From Spirosoma sp. (GTDB lineage Bacteria; Bacteroidota; Bacteroidia; Cytophagales; Spirosomataceae): DNA of 6,468 nt. Position numbers and translations under genes: made by a program. Each line of letters begins with the position of its first letter. The stretch's first letter is position 1. The notes below the pieces were generated by a model. That model saw nothing but the letters and a program-made list of their open reading frames with translations. It was not told where the DNA came from and searched no databases. Below, piece by piece: positions 6,243-6,468 of the stretch. The stretch is taken from contig JANXVQ010000953.1 in assembly GCA_025351545.1 (NCBI GenBank), forward strand, positions 1-6,468, read 5' to 3'.

Positions 6243-6400
6243 GGAGTCAAGTGTCTAAGCTGGTTCGTGACCATATATAAGAACAAAAGTAGCAAAAAAA
6301 ACGGACTCGCCGGGCGTTATTTACAATCGCCGAACAGTTATTAACTGGCAATGAACGGCCTGAGTCTGCTCGCTGTTTACTGTTTATTGATAACTGAACT
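6243..6400. other. Divergent intergenic region between dnaN and DUF2480 gene
   Basis: These 158 nt hold the dnaN promoter on the - strand and must hold the start signals of the DUF2480 gene on the + strand, for which no clean TAnnTTTG was found. A perfect palindrome CAGTTA-T-TAACTG lies at 6335-6347, and a further TAACTG copy at 6391-6396 sits just before the DUF2480 start codon. These could be binding sites of a shared regulator, but they are short and AT-rich, so chance is possible. Confidence 0.3.
6284..6291 (-). promoter_or_regulatory. Bacteroidota -7 promoter element for dnaN
   Basis: On the - strand these bases read TACTTTTG, a full match to the Bacteroidota primary-sigma consensus TAnnTTTG. 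It lies about 41 nt before the dnaN start codon, giving a short leader of roughly 30-35 nt. An 8-base T-tract (- strand; complement of the A-run at 6294-6301) lies just upstream and may help the polymerase bind. A good -33 TTG at the usual distance was not found. Confidence 0.6.
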
Positions 6401-6468
6401 ATGGAAGCCGAAATCGTTAATCGCGTAGCTGCTAGCGGCCTTGTTACGCTTGATCTGGAGGATTATTA
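6401..6468 (+). CDS. DUF2480 family protein, N-terminal fragment (runs off window)
   Basis: The 22 visible codons give MEAEIVNRVAASGLVTLDLE followed by DY. This closely matches the start of Bacteroidota DUF2480 proteins as I recall them (MExEIVNRVAxSGLxTLDLE). They are small conserved cytoplasmic proteins of unknown function, nearly restricted to this phylum. The ATG at 6401 is the only sensible start. The gene continues past 6468, so length and C-terminal features cannot be judged. It is transcribed away from dnaN. Confidence 0.8.
   Translation, partial: MEAEIVNRVAASGLVTLDLEDY

Noticed and set aside
5953..6258. Two overlapping + strand open frames opposite dnaN
   Set aside because: They are shadows of the dnaN coding sequence with no recognisable protein features.

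Overview
The window looks like chromosomal DNA of a Cytophagales-type Bacteroidota, close to the Spirosoma lineage. The evidence is the outer-membrane beta-barrel of a type common there, the DUF2480 protein next to dnaN, a TAnnTTTG-type -7 promoter element, the lack of clear Shine-Dalgarno sequences, and the palindromic intergenic repeats. The assignment comes from recalled protein families, not a database search.

Layout. Positions 1-605 (+) hold the C-terminal part of an outer-membrane beta-barrel protein whose frame is broken by a stop at 18-20. Positions 665-2501 (+) are a compact run of three genes: a Rieske 2Fe-2S lipoprotein, a four-helix membrane protein with a cytochrome-b561-like pattern of histidines, and a YceI-family periplasmic lipocalin-like protein. 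Gaps of 16 and 45 nt suggest one operon. Positions 2577-2940 (+) are the remains of a class-C beta-lactamase-like serine hydrolase with a premature stop, a large internal deletion, a frameshift and a lost C terminus. A 30-bp perfect inverted repeat (2957-3057) follows and separates the + strand block from the - strand block.

On the - strand are osmC (3120-3536), a TetA-like MFS exporter (3805-5025) and dnaN (5121-6242). The 95-nt gap between dnaN and the exporter is almost entirely a 37-bp-arm palindrome. dnaN has a convincing Bacteroidota -7 element at 6284-6291. A DUF2480 gene starts divergently at 6401 (+) and runs off the window.

How the genes may work together. The Rieske, b561-like and YceI genes look like a small envelope electron-transfer module: a lipid-anchored iron-sulfur protein, a possible transmembrane di-haem carrier, and a protein of a family that binds isoprenoid or quinone-like lipids. 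This resembles the yceJ-yceI pairing of E. coli with a Rieske protein added. It is the best candidate for an under-described system here, but its function is inference. OsmC (peroxide detoxification) and the exporter may be stress or defence functions. dnaN and DUF2480 are housekeeping. No RNA genes, CRISPR array, intact insertion sequence or phage genes were seen.
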